The notes under the pieces: generated by a model
Seen by the model: only the letters and a program-made list of their open reading frames with translations
Told to the model about the DNA's origin: nothing
Database searches by the model: none
Program-made: the position numbers and the translations under genes
Part shown: positions 7,824 to 17,396 of the stretch, piece by piece
Numbering within the stretch: the stretch's first letter is position 1
How the letters are laid out: each line of letters starts with the position of its first letter
Assembly: GCA_023248595.1 (NCBI GenBank)
Contig: JAHFEG010000006.1
Coordinates: 47,622 to 97,009, forward strand
DNA length: 49,388 nt
Origin: Myxococcales bacterium
GTDB lineage: Bacteria; Myxococcota; UBA727; JABDBI01
Direction: 5' to 3'

Positions 7824-8855
7824 ATGACTTATTTATCTCGGCTTTCGATTTTGTTACTGGTTTCCCTGATATCAGCAGTTTCACATGCAGCGCCCGTATC
7901 AAAAAAACTCTATGTCGTGACAACGCTGCCCATATTAAAAGACATTGCTGAAAATATTGGAAAAGAATTTGTCGTCGTTGAAAGCTTGGCTGAACCCAAT
8001 CAAGATGCACATTTTGTTCAGCCGAAACCGACTTTAATGAAAAAAGTAGGAAAGGCTGATGTTTTTATTGAGATCGGACTTTCTTTAGAACTCTGGGGAC
8101 AAAAAATAATCGATAGTGTTGGCAATGTCCGTATACAAAGTGGTCAACCTGGACGCATCATTGCTTCTAATGGCGTATCAACACTTGAAGTGCCGCAAAT
8201 CCTTTCTAGAGATTTTGGCGATGTCCATCCCCAAGGAAATCCCCACATATGGCTTGATCCGCTTCATGTTAAAAAAATGGCAGAAAGCATCAAAATTGGT
8301 TTTTCTAAGGTTGATCCACTTCATGAAGAAATTTATGCAAAAAATTTACTTGATTATCAAACGAAAATTGACATCGCTTTTTTTGGTGAAAAATTAGTTA
8401 ATGAAATCGGATCAAAAAAACTAACTCGTCTTTGCGAACAAAATGAATTGTTTTCTTTTCTGCAAAAGAAAAAGTTGGATCCTTTACTCGGTGGTTGGTT
8501 AAAAAAGGCGATGCCTATCAGGGGAAAACAGCTGGTGACTTATCACCGAACTTGGGGTTATTTGGCAAATCGGCTCGGTTTTAATGTGCCGGTTGAAATT
8601 GAAGATAAGCCAGGCATTCCACCTTCTGCTAAACACCGTGATGAAGTAATCGCAACGATGAAACACCATAAAATCCAAGTCATTTTGATGGAAATTTTTT
8701 ATGATCGTTTCCCCGCTGCTGAATCGATCGCGAAGCAAACAGGCGCAGCCATTGTTCAAGTCCCTATTGATGTGGGTGCGCTAAAGGTTGCAAGCAGCTA
8801 TTTTGATTTGATGGATTATATTTTAGACCAACTGTTAAGCTCAAAGAAATTTTAA
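7824..8855 (+). CDS. znuA: periplasmic metal (zinc/manganese) ABC transporter substrate-binding protein
   Basis: 343 residues from the ATG at 7824. Longer readings begin inside the dispersed repeat and are discarded. Sec signal at 1-22, then the TroA/ZnuA fold. Candidate metal ligands are His63 (NQDAHFVQ), His141 (GNPHIWLDP), His241 (VTYHRTW) and Asp294 (EIFYDRF), in the order and context of cluster A-I binding proteins. The acidic/His-rich flexible loop seen in many zinc-specific members is absent, so manganese or iron cannot be ruled out. It delivers metal to an ABC-3 permease, and the permease gene at 9832 is the obvious partner although a minus-strand gene lies between them. The stop overlaps that gene's 3' end by four bases. 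Confidence 0.88.
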   Translation: MTYLSRLSILLLVSLISAVSHAAPVSKKLYVVTTLPILKDIAENIGKEFVVVESLAEPNQDAHFVQPKPTLMKKVGKADVFIEIGLSLELWGQKIIDSVGNVRIQSGQPGRIIASNGVSTLEVPQILSRDFGDVHPQGNPHIWLDPLHVKKMAESIKIGFSKVDPLHEEIYAKNLLDYQTKIDIAFFGEKLVNEIGSKKLTRLCEQNELFSFLQKKKLDPLLGGWLKKAMPIRGKQLVTYHRTWGYLANRLGFNVPVEIEDKPGIPPSAKHRDEVIATMKHHKIQVILMEIFYDRFPAAESIAKQTGAAIVQVPIDVGALKVASSYFDLMDYILDQLLSSKKF

Positions 8856-9760
8856 AAACATAGAGGAGTAATCAAATGCTCAGCGGCATTTCCATAGTGT
8901 TCAATCATTACTTGGCATTGATCGGGTTTGATAGGACATGTTAGTTTTATAAAACGTTTTTCTTCAAGCGCTTTTATGCGCGCCTGAATATCCGTTGCCA
9001 TTTCTGCTGATTTAAATCGGCTACAATTAATGCCTTCATCCCATGCTGGAGTAATATATTCGGCCCAGTCAAAAGCAGCGGTTTGTTTCCAGACGTTATT
9101 TTTACAAGTAAAATGGGGAACAATATTTAGAGGTAAATTAGTATTGGTAACGCGTTCCCAAAAACTAAGGCCATCATAGTTGGCCGCTAAGTCTCCGTAG
9201 GAATACACGCCTGTTGTTTCGAGTCCATAATAAGTGCGTTCAGTCATTTCTCCATATGCAAAAGCGTCTGCCAGCGTTTTATCTTTAGAGTAGATATACT
9301 CAAAATAGTAGAATCCTTGCTGTAAGAAATGACCGAATTTATCAGATCCAATATAGTTGTCGCCGATGCGCATCAAAAATCCGAGTTTCGCAATACGCAA
9401 GGCAAATCCGTCAATGAGGCTCGTGTCAGCGTAAACTGAATCATCGATATCAGAGCGTCGACTATCGATGCCTGGATAAGTATTAAAGTTAATATCAGTT
9501 TCGATATCAGTTTCAATTTTGTTCCAAAAAAGACCATGAATGTGTTCAATTAGCATCTTGGAAATTATACGGGGTTCGCAACTATTTTCTTGATTTGCTT
9601 TTTGGATGGCATCTGCGAAATATCCATTCATAAGTCGATTTAAGGGTATGAGAGCATCTTTCAATAGCGGATCTCTATCCGTGAAGCTGTCAATTTCAGT
9701 AGAGTGGATTTGCATGGAAAGAAATGATATGAGCATCCCATATACAACGCGTTGAAACAT
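8852..9760 (-). CDS. secreted protein of unknown function with a DKxxHF motif
   Basis: 302 residues. Sec signal at about 1-21 (VVYGMLISFLSMQIHS). The central segment IGSDKFGHFLQQGF is followed about 50 residues later by YSYGDLAANYDG. This D-K-x-x-H-F ... S/Y-x-D-x-x-x-N-x-x-G arrangement is also seen in the YfiM-like protein at 27520, which suggests a distant relationship and perhaps a shared helical fold. Five cysteines fit a periplasmic location with disulphides. The gene sits in reverse between znuA and the znuB-like permease, with four bases of overlap with znuA. A role in metal handling is only inferred from that position. Confidence 0.6.
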   Translation of the reverse strand: MFQRVVYGMLISFLSMQIHSTEIDSFTDRDPLLKDALIPLNRLMNGYFADAIQKANQENSCEPRIISKMLIEHIHGLFWNKIETDIETDINFNTYPGIDSRRSDIDDSVYADTSLIDGFALRIAKLGFLMRIGDNYIGSDKFGHFLQQGFYYFEYIYSKDKTLADAFAYGEMTERTYYGLETTGVYSYGDLAANYDGLSFWERVTNTNLPLNIVPHFTCKNNVWKQTAAFDWAEYITPAWDEGINCSRFKSAEMATDIQARIKALEEKRFIKLTCPIKPDQCQVMIEHYGNAAEHLITPLCF

Positions 9761-9831
9761 AATAACTCCCTATTTTTGAATCAATAAGAATTATGCTTAG
9801 GGAAGTTGTTTTGGATGTTTGGGGTCTTAGA

Positions 9832-11310
9832 ATGGCAGTTTTTTTTCAGACAATGATGTTGCCTTTTTTAGCATGTCTGCTGTTGGCAGGGATTCATGTT
9901 TATTTAGGCATCCATGTTCTAGCCCGAAAAGTTATTTTCGTTGATTTGGCTCTTGCTCAAATTGCCGCTTTGGGCGCTATTTATGGAATTTTATTAGGCT
10001 ACTCTCATCTAGAACATCCTTGGGCCATCAAATGCTTTTCTTTGTCTTTTACGGTGATAGGTGCTGCCGTTTTTGCCTTCACCAAGCAACGTCACGAACG
10101 GGTGCCGCATGAGGCTTTGATTGGAATTACTTATGCCACAGCATTGTCAGTAACAGTATTAGCGAGTAGCCATTTGGCGCATGGCGCCGATGAAATCAGA
10201 GAACTTTTGTCAGGCAGTATTCTATGGGTCGAGGCTGATACCATTATTTATTCTGGACTCCTTTATTTAGTTATTGGAATTTTTCATTTTATATTTCGAC
10301 GTCAATTTCTATTAATTTCATTTCAACCTGGGCTTGCTGCTAGCCAAGGTCTTCATATTCAATTTTGGGATTTTCTTTTTTACTTAGGTTTTGGTTTTGT
10401 TGTGACCAGTTCTGTTGCCATTGCTGGCGTTTTATTGGTTTTCTGTTATCTCGTTGTCCCTGCTGTTATCGCTACATTGCTTGCAGAAAAATTATTGACA
10501 CGCCTGTATATTGGTTGGGCCGTGGGTGCCTTGGTCAGTTTTTTTGGCGTTTGGTTTTCTTATGTTCAAGATTTGCCATCTGGTCCTACCATCGTCGTTT
10601 GTTTTGTTGCTTTTCTAATTTTAGTTGCTGCAATCTTATTTGTGTCTAGGTCCCCAAATCCAATTAAGCGATTTATTCAGGTTTTATTATCGACAGTGTT
10701 AGTTGCTGCGCTTGGATTTTTTAGTTCATTTCTGCAATTAAAAGAGGACCGTTCAATTGCTTTTACTTTGCAATCTGTTTCAAAGTCTGAGCGTATTTTG
10801 GCTATTAAAACGATCGCGGAAGATCAAAAAGTATTTTTATCTTTTAAATCAAAACTCGAATTATTACTAAAAGATGCAGAGCCTGATGTGCGTTTGGAAG
10901 CATTGCAGGCATTTGCCAAGAGACTAGACCCCCAAGCTTTATTTTTTTTCCATGCTGCATTGAATGACCAAAGTGACGATGTGCGCGAGATGGCTGTTCG
11001 ATATGTTAGAAGCATGGGTAGTCAAGAAAGTTTGCAACCTCTTTTAAAAGCCATCGATGTAGAACGGGATGATTACATCAAAGTTGAAATGGCTGAAAGC
11101 GTCCTAGAGTTAGGTAAAGTTGAAGGGATACCTATTCTAATTGAAATGATAGATCAGGGTCAAACAGCATTGGTCAAAAGGGATGCTTATGAGCATTTAT
11201 CGGCGCATATTAGTATTTCCCCTGGCCTTGATCTACGCAGCTGGTGGCAAAAAAACCATAAAAATTTGCGATGGCAAACAGACACCAAGAAGTTTGTGAT
11301 AGCATTGTAA
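9832..11310 (+). CDS. metal ABC transporter permease (ZnuB/ABC-3 family) fused to C-terminal HEAT-like repeats
   Basis: About 492 residues. The ATG at 9832 has GGGG seven bases upstream; the ATG at 9793 is an alternative adding 13 residues. Residues to about 275 contain the hydrophobic helices of an ABC-3 permease, including ARKVIFVDLALAQIAALG and the SGSILWVEAD region. The remaining 180 residues are soluble after a further hydrophobic segment. They show HEAT/armadillo-like helical repeats (for example KDAEPDVRLEALQAFAKRL, NDQSDDVREMAVRYVRSMG, VERDDYIKVEMAESVLELG). Family permeases are about 260-290 residues, so this is a fusion. The HEAT part would face the cytoplasm and could dock the ATPase or a regulator. 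No ZnuC-type ATPase gene is adjacent. Confidence 0.85.
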   Translation: MAVFFQTMMLPFLACLLLAGIHVYLGIHVLARKVIFVDLALAQIAALGAIYGILLGYSHLEHPWAIKCFSLSFTVIGAAVFAFTKQRHERVPHEALIGITYATALSVTVLASSHLAHGADEIRELLSGSILWVEADTIIYSGLLYLVIGIFHFIFRRQFLLISFQPGLAASQGLHIQFWDFLFYLGFGFVVTSSVAIAGVLLVFCYLVVPAVIATLLAEKLLTRLYIGWAVGALVSFFGVWFSYVQDLPSGPTIVVCFVAFLILVAAILFVSRSPNPIKRFIQVLLSTVLVAALGFFSSFLQLKEDRSIAFTLQSVSKSERILAIKTIAEDQKVFLSFKSKLELLLKDAEPDVRLEALQAFAKRLDPQALFFFHAALNDQSDDVREMAVRYVRSMGSQESLQPLLKAIDVERDDYIKVEMAESVLELGKVEGIPILIEMIDQGQTALVKRDAYEHLSAHISISPGLDLRSWWQKNHKNLRWQTDTKKFVIAL

Positions 11311-11342
11311 GGCAGTCCGTTGCTGAAAGAGGGGGACTCTAG

Positions 11343-12692
11343 ATGCGCCATGCATTGTTTCTACTAATTTCGTTGTTCTTAATTGCTTGTACTGAAGAGG
11401 TCTTACCAAAACAGACTTTTGTGTGTCCAAATAGCGAAGCTTGGTTACCCAAATCAGATTCATTTTCACAAGATTCTGGCTATTTAGAAAACTCTGGCGG
11501 GAAATTATTTTATTGGCTTTTGAAAGCAAAAAATAATCCTGAGACGGCTCCTGTTGTTCTGTGGCTCAATGGTGGCCCTGGAAGCTCAAGTTTAATTGGT
11601 TTATTTTTTGAAAATGGCGCCTATCGATTAAATGATGATCTTAGTATCTATGAGTCACCTGATACTTGGAATGAAAATGCCAATATACTTTATGTGGATC
11701 AACCAGTTGATGTTGGATTTTCTGTAGATATAGGTCTTTCTGCTGTGCCTCGTGATGAACAACAAATAGCCAAGGAAATGACAGAAGCGTTGATCGATTT
11801 TTTTATCAATAAGCATCCTGAAATGCGCCAAATCAATGGAAAAGCACGTCCTTTTTATCTGTTTGGAGAATCTTTTGCGGGCACTTATATTCCTTGGATT
11901 GCCAAGACTTTATTGGAACACAATCAGCAAACTCCAGCACAGAAAATTGATTTAGTCGGGTTAGGAATTGGAGATGGCACTGTTGATGTGATGCAGTCCT
12001 GGCGCACGTTGCCTGCGTATGCACAACGAAATGGCCTTATTGGCGATGTTGAGCAAAGTCGTATCGAAAATGGGTTGCTTGTTAGCTGTGAAAAGCAAGT
12101 TGAACAAGAATTATCCGCGAATGGCGCGAGCGCCTGGCCTCATGAATGTTGGGGAATATTAAATGAAATCAAGCGCCTGGCAGCCAATATTAATATCTAT
12201 GATATTCGTCATTTTGGAAATTATGATCAGGAGATTTTAGGATGTTATTTAAACAAACCCAATGTGAAACAATTTTTGAAGATCGATCAAAATATCAATT
12301 GGCATCAGAGCGAACCAGCCATTTTTAAAAGATTATATAGCGACGATATTCATACGACTATTTGGATACTGCGTGAGGTTCTATCAAAAGGGGTGCGTGT
12401 CTTGGTTTATAACGGTGATCAAGATTTGTTGGTGAATTATATTGGCACAGAAAAATGGCTGCAAGAGTTTGCTAAAGGCAGCGATGTTTATAAGCCACTC
12501 GAGGGCTGGTTAGCCAAAGATCTTGTTGATTTTACCAAAGCAGGTCGCTTGGTTGGCAAGACAAAGGCTGGGGATAATTTAACATATGTGCGCATCCACG
12601 ATGCAGGTCATTTAGTGCCTATGGATCAGCCTGTTTTAGCCAAAGACATGTTTGAGCGATTCATCACTGAAAAATCAATGCTTGATGATTAG
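11343..12692 (+). CDS. exported serine carboxypeptidase, peptidase family S10
   Basis: 449 residues. Signal with a lipoprotein box (LFLIAC, Cys16), so it is probably lipid-anchored. Alpha/beta-hydrolase with all S10 hallmarks: oxyanion-hole WLNGGPGSSS at 74-83, nucleophile Ser177 in FGESFAGTY, Asp361 in YNGDQDLLV, and His423 in HDAGHLVPMDQP. It would release C-terminal amino acids at acidic pH. The family is mainly eukaryotic (vacuolar and lysosomal), with scattered members in host-associated and predatory bacteria. Several cysteines could form disulphides. It starts 32 bases after the permease, with GAGGGGGA as Shine-Dalgarno, and may be co-transcribed with it. A role in digesting host or prey peptides is inferred. 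Confidence 0.93.
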   Translation: MRHALFLLISLFLIACTEEVLPKQTFVCPNSEAWLPKSDSFSQDSGYLENSGGKLFYWLLKAKNNPETAPVVLWLNGGPGSSSLIGLFFENGAYRLNDDLSIYESPDTWNENANILYVDQPVDVGFSVDIGLSAVPRDEQQIAKEMTEALIDFFINKHPEMRQINGKARPFYLFGESFAGTYIPWIAKTLLEHNQQTPAQKIDLVGLGIGDGTVDVMQSWRTLPAYAQRNGLIGDVEQSRIENGLLVSCEKQVEQELSANGASAWPHECWGILNEIKRLAANINIYDIRHFGNYDQEILGCYLNKPNVKQFLKIDQNINWHQSEPAIFKRLYSDDIHTTIWILREVLSKGVRVLVYNGDQDLLVNYIGTEKWLQEFAKGSDVYKPLEGWLAKDLVDFTKAGRLVGKTKAGDNLTYVRIHDAGHLVPMDQPVLAKDMFERFITEKSMLDD

Positions 12693-12756
12693 TGGCTAGG
12701 ACTTACTTTGAAACCGTGTTATGGCGGTGAAAATTCTGCTTTAGGAAAAACCAGGC

Positions 12757-14109
12757 ATGAAAGAGAATGTCGACGTGTTAGTGATCGGCGGTGGGGTCGC
12801 TGGTGCTGTGGCAGCTGCTCATCTTGCTGCATTGGGTCGCAGTGTGACGTTGATCCACAAATCAACAGGTGCCAGTGGCTATTCGTCTGGTGCTGTCGAT
12901 GTTGCTGATAGCAAAATTGATGAAGTGCCAGGGATAACGGATCCCTTTGATCGCGGATATGGTTGGTTAAAGTCCGCACAAAAGATACGTCATAAGAATT
13001 CATATCATCCCTATGCCCAGTGTGAAGAACAGCTTGAGTCTCTTTCAAATGCGCTTTCTTTGTTAATTGAGCTAACCGCGGATGTCTCTATGCAGAGACG
13101 TGAAGATGGGCATAATCATATTTTAGCCACGCAACTAGGCACGATTAAACGTAGTGCTTTGGTGCAAAAAAGTTTGTCTTGCGACGTGGCGACGCTTGAT
13201 TCAAATGCTTGTGTGGGCATTGTCGAAATCAGCGGGCTTTTAGGTTTTGAAGCAAAACCTGTTGTTGATATGTTGCACTGGATTGGGCAGATGCGCACCG
13301 GTCCTTCCTTTCAAGTGCTGCCTATCCAGATGTCGTTGGCCCCAAAATCTGGTGGATGGCGTTCCATGGTGGAAGCAGCCTATGCACTTGATGATGAGCA
13401 AATGCAAAATGAATTTGTGCAATCACTTAAGCAAGCTTTGAAGGAAGTTTCTGTTAAACCCGATCAACTTTTGTTCCCCGCCGTGATGGGGTTTCAAAAT
13501 CCCCTAGGTATCTTGCAAATGATTCAAGAGGCAACAACAATACTAAGCCATGAATTATTAGCTTTGCCTTTTTCTGTTCCTGGCATGCGTTTGTCTAAGG
13601 CGCTTTTTTCTGGATTATCGCGTCGTCAAGTAAGCTGTATTAATGGCAAGATTGAGAGCTACGTTTTACAAGAAGGCAAACTACTTTCTGTTTTGATGCA
13701 TCGTGCAGAAGGACAGAGAATAGAGTTGTGGCCCAAAGCGGTTATACTGGCAACTGGACGTACTCTGGCTGGTGGAATTATAAATGAAGGCATCATGAAC
13801 GACGCTATTTTTAATTTGCCGGCATGGACTGATCAAGGTCCAGTCCTTGATAAGTTCCCATTGGATATGACGCAAAGCTTAGTTGAGGCGCCCCACGAGT
13901 TGTTTCGCCTCGGATTGGCTTGTGATCATCAGCAAAGGCCACTGGATCAATTTGGAGAATTATTTGCCAGCAATTTGTATGCCGCAGGATCGATTATGAA
14001 AGGTTATGATCCAGCAAAAGAGGCAACGGGCATTGGAGTGGCAGCAGTGCTGGGGTTTATGGCTGCAGACTTTGCGTCGACGAATGTTTTTAATAGCAGC
14101 AAATTTTAG
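12757..14109 (+). CDS. glpB: anaerobic glycerol-3-phosphate dehydrogenase subunit B (GlpB-type flavoprotein)
   Basis: 450 residues against about 420 in E. coli. N-terminal FAD motif VLVIGGGVAGAVAAAHLAALG. Further matches along the E. coli GlpB pattern include SSGAVDVAD, the internal ISGLLGFEAK, the FPAVMGFQNPLGIL region, LPFSVPGMRLSKAL, and the C-terminal NLYAAGSIMKGYDPAKEATGIGV. In the GlpABC complex, GlpA oxidises glycerol 3-phosphate, while GlpB and GlpC pass electrons to quinone at the membrane. It lies 64 bases after the carboxypeptidase gene, far from glpA (4604) and the glpC-like gene (19013). Confidence 0.85.
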   Translation: MKENVDVLVIGGGVAGAVAAAHLAALGRSVTLIHKSTGASGYSSGAVDVADSKIDEVPGITDPFDRGYGWLKSAQKIRHKNSYHPYAQCEEQLESLSNALSLLIELTADVSMQRREDGHNHILATQLGTIKRSALVQKSLSCDVATLDSNACVGIVEISGLLGFEAKPVVDMLHWIGQMRTGPSFQVLPIQMSLAPKSGGWRSMVEAAYALDDEQMQNEFVQSLKQALKEVSVKPDQLLFPAVMGFQNPLGILQMIQEATTILSHELLALPFSVPGMRLSKALFSGLSRRQVSCINGKIESYVLQEGKLLSVLMHRAEGQRIELWPKAVILATGRTLAGGIINEGIMNDAIFNLPAWTDQGPVLDKFPLDMTQSLVEAPHELFRLGLACDHQQRPLDQFGELFASNLYAAGSIMKGYDPAKEATGIGVAAVLGFMAADFASTNVFNSSKF

Positions 14110-14195
14110 GAGTTGTTTGCATTTGTCTATGAGTCTGCCGTATTCTTGAGCAGTGCAGCATATTTGATTCTTGGATCGTTTAAAGGAGTTTGGGC

Positions 14196-16262
14196 GTGAA
14201 TTACTCTGAATCGTTTTTAAGTAGCGTTGCCTCTCTTACCCAATCTGGGGAATTTGAAAAGCTCCACTGGGAAGGCTCATTTGATGATTATTTAAAGATT
14301 GTGAAAGAAGAGCCTCGTGTGACACGGACTTCATTTCAAAGATTGTACGATATGGTTTTGAGCTTTGGTCGCGAAGAATATATCGATTCTAAAAAGAAAT
14401 TGGTGCACTATCCATTTTTTGATGATCCCATTGAAAATGGAAAAGATGCTGTTTTTGGTCTTGATGTTCCTTTAATGAGACTTGTTAACGTGATCAAATC
14501 CGCAGCTCTTGGTTATGGTACAGAAAAGCGGGTTATTCTACTGCATGGCCCTGTGGGATCTGCAAAATCAACGATCGCCAGATTACTAAAAAAAGGCATC
14601 GAGCATTATTCTCGTACCGATGAGGGTAAACTTTTTACGTTCAGTTGGCACATTCCCAAGGAACTCCATCATATTTCTGGAGGCCAGTTGATTGTCCCAG
14701 ACCCCATGCATGAAGAACCTCTCAAATTAATTCCCGTCGAATTGCGAACAGAGTTTGTAGGACGTTTGGGCCTAAGTAAAGAAAATCATCAGCATCAGTA
14801 TCGCGTCAAAGGCGACCTAAATCCTTCAAGCCGCTATATTTTTAAACTTTTAATGGAACATTATCAAGGTGACTTATTGAAAGTGCTGGGCCATGTACGC
14901 ACGCGTCGCCTTTTACTGAGCGAGAAAGACAGAGTGGGTATTGGCACTTTCCAACCCAAAGATGAGAAAAACCAGGATTCAACAGAGCTAACTGGCGATA
15001 TTAATTATCGCAAAATTGCAGAGTTCGGCTCGGATTCTGATCCACGTGCATTTAATTTTGATGGTGAATTTTGTGTGGCCAATCGCGGAATTATTGAGTT
15101 TATAGAAATCCTAAAATTGGATGTGGCCTTCTTATATGATCTGTTAGGGGCGACACAAGAGCATAAAATTAAACCTAAAAAGTTTGCACAAACCGATATC
15201 GATGAGGTTATCATTGGACATACCAATGAAGCAGAATATAAAAAATTAATAGCCAATGAATTTATGGAAGCGTTGCGCGATCGAACAGTTAAAATTGATA
15301 TTCCTTATATTACCAAGCTAACGGAAGAGAAAAAAATCTACCAACGTGATTATAACAATGAGAAAATTCGCGGCAAACATATTGCGCCTCATACTGTTGA
15401 TATCGCGGCAATGTGGGCCATTTTAACACGTCTTGATCCACCCAAAGGCTATAACTTAAGTCTCTTGCAAAAGTTAAAACTTTATGACGGCAAAAGCTTG
15501 GCAGGTTTCACAGAAGACAGCGTCAAAGAATTGCGCAAGCAGTCCGGCCGTGAAGGGATGGATGGGATATCGCCTCGCTATGTCCAAGATAAAATTTCCA
15601 ACGCTTTAGTGAGCGACATGAGTGAGGCAAGTATTAATCCGTTTATGGTGATTAATGAACTTGAGAATGGACTAAAAACACACTCACTTATTACCAGTGA
15701 TGAACAACGCAAACGCTATTTGGAACTTTTACAAGTTGTTAGACAAGAGTACGAGGATATTGTTAAAAATGAAGTGCAGCGTGCTATTTCTGCTGACGAA
15801 GATGCCATTTCTAAATTGTGCGGTAATTACATCGACAATGTAAAGGCATACACGCAGAAAGAACGTGTAAAAAATAAATATACTGGGCAGGATGAAGAAG
15901 CTGACGAGCGTCTCATGCGTTCTATTGAAGAAAAAATTGATATCCCAGAAAGTCGCAAAGAAGATTTTAGACGCGAGATTATGAATTACATTGGTGCTTT
16001 GGCGGTTGAAGGGAAAAAATTTGACTATCGTACCAATGAAAGGTTGCATAAAGCGCTTGAATTAAAATTATTTGAGGATCAGAAAGATACGATTAAGTTG
16101 ACAACGATGGTTTCCAATGTGGTCGATAGGGAAACGCAAGAAAAAATTGATATCGTGAAACAAAGACTGATTAAAAATTACGGATACAACGAAGAAAGCG
16201 CGACAGATATCCTTAACTTTGTGGCAAGTATTTTTGCTCGAGGCGACGTTAAACGGGATTAG
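14196..16262 (+). CDS. prkA: PrkA/YeaG family serine protein kinase
   Basis: 688 residues from the GTG at 14196, chosen because AAAGGAG lies seven bases upstream; a TTG two codons earlier is less well placed. AAA-like N-terminal domain with P-loop GPVGSAKST at about 118-126, then the C-terminal PrkA kinase-type domain. In enterobacteria YeaG works with YeaH and SpoVR/YcgB in stationary-phase and nitrogen-starvation responses. It is the first gene of a tight three-gene set (spacings 11 and 10 bases) in the conserved order. No promoter is clear in the 86 bases upstream. Confidence 0.95.
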   Translation: MNYSESFLSSVASLTQSGEFEKLHWEGSFDDYLKIVKEEPRVTRTSFQRLYDMVLSFGREEYIDSKKKLVHYPFFDDPIENGKDAVFGLDVPLMRLVNVIKSAALGYGTEKRVILLHGPVGSAKSTIARLLKKGIEHYSRTDEGKLFTFSWHIPKELHHISGGQLIVPDPMHEEPLKLIPVELRTEFVGRLGLSKENHQHQYRVKGDLNPSSRYIFKLLMEHYQGDLLKVLGHVRTRRLLLSEKDRVGIGTFQPKDEKNQDSTELTGDINYRKIAEFGSDSDPRAFNFDGEFCVANRGIIEFIEILKLDVAFLYDLLGATQEHKIKPKKFAQTDIDEVIIGHTNEAEYKKLIANEFMEALRDRTVKIDIPYITKLTEEKKIYQRDYNNEKIRGKHIAPHTVDIAAMWAILTRLDPPKGYNLSLLQKLKLYDGKSLAGFTEDSVKELRKQSGREGMDGISPRYVQDKISNALVSDMSEASINPFMVINELENGLKTHSLITSDEQRKRYLELLQVVRQEYEDIVKNEVQRAISADEDAISKLCGNYIDNVKAYTQKERVKNKYTGQDEEADERLMRSIEEKIDIPESRKEDFRREIMNYIGALAVEGKKFDYRTNERLHKALELKLFEDQKDTIKLTTMVSNVVDRETQEKIDIVKQRLIKNYGYNEESATDILNFVASIFARGDVKRD

Positions 16263-16273
16263 GTAGGAAACAT

Positions 16274-17386
16274 ATGAGCCTTCGGATTCATAACGATCAT
16301 AATCGGTTTAAGGATATCGTCAGGGGGCGGATTAAACAAAATTTAAAGGAATACATCAAGAAAGGCGAGTTTATCACTAAGCAGGGCAATGAAAAAATTG
16401 CCGTCCCAATTCCGAGTGTCGACTTGCCTCAATTTCGCTACGGTTCTAAAAGTCAAGGTGGTGTGGGGCAGGGCCCAGGAAAAGCTGGCGATTCTGTTTC
16501 ACAAAATCCCGGTGATGGCGAGGGTGGTCAGGGTCAAGCAAGTTCAGATTCTGCAGAGCATGGGCTTGATGTTGAAGTCACTTTGCAAGAATTAGCGGAT
16601 ATGCTGGGTGAGGAGCTTTTGCTGCCGCGCATAGAACCAAGGGGTTCGCAGCGTTTAAAAGTAAAGCGGATACGCTATTCTGGTGTGCATTCCGTTGGGC
16701 CTGAAGCCTTGCGGCATTTTAAACACACTTTTAAAAATGCTTTGCGTCGGCAAATCGCAACAGGAACTTATGACCCAAGTGATCCGATCATCGTGCCTAT
16801 CCGTTCTGATTTACGCTATCGCAGCTTTAAAGTAATTGATAAACCGCAATCGAATGCGTTGATTGTTTACATGATGGATGTTTCAGGCAGCATGGGCGAA
16901 GAGCAAAAAGAAATCGTTCGCATTGAAAGTTTTTGGATTGATACTTGGCTTCGTCGTCATTACGATGGCATTGATTCGCGGTACATTATTCACGATGCCA
17001 TGGCCAAAGAAGTTGATCGGGACATTTTTTTTCATACCCGTGAGTCTGGCGGAACGATGATTAGTTCTGCTTACCGACTATGTGCCGATATCATTGATAA
17101 AGAGTACCCTGCGGATGAATGGAATATCTATCCATTTCATTTTTCTGATGGCGATAATTGGTCAGTCGATGATACGCGTCTTTGCGTTGGTATTTTACGA
17201 GACCGCATTTTACCCAAGGTTAATCAATTTAGTTATGGCCAAGTCGAATCGCCTTATGGGTCTGGACAATTTATTAAAGATTTACGCGAGCAACTGCAAG
17301 GACAAAGCAAAGTGGCTTTATCTGAAATAAAAGATAAAGACGGAATTTATAAATCCATCAAAGACTTTCTTTCTGAAGGACGATAA
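16274..17386 (+). CDS. yeaH: YeaH family protein (DUF444, von Willebrand A-like domain)
   Basis: 370 residues. The N-terminal part has a basic patch, then a Gly/Gln-rich flexible linker (about 57-90). The C-terminal half is a VWA-like fold with the metal-ion-dependent adhesion motif D-V-S-G-S at 202-206 (MMDVSGSMG) and a later [10 protein letters not shown] segment. Cytoplasmic partner of PrkA and SpoVR; the biochemical role is unknown. AGGA five bases upstream sets the start. Confidence 0.95.
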   Translation: MSLRIHNDHNRFKDIVRGRIKQNLKEYIKKGEFITKQGNEKIAVPIPSVDLPQFRYGSKSQGGVGQGPGKAGDSVSQNPGDGEGGQGQASSDSAEHGLDVEVTLQELADMLGEELLLPRIEPRGSQRLKVKRIRYSGVHSVGPEALRHFKHTFKNALRRQIATGTYDPSDPIIVPIRSDLRYRSFKVIDKPQSNALIVYMMDVSGSMGEEQKEIVRIESFWIDTWLRRHYDGIDSRYIIHDAMAKEVDRDIFFHTRESGGTMISSAYRLCADIIDKEYPADEWNIYPFHFSDGDNWSVDDTRLCVGILRDRILPKVNQFSYGQVESPYGSGQFIKDLREQLQGQSKVALSEIKDKDGIYKSIKDFLSEGR

Positions 17387-17396
17387 GGTTAAGACC

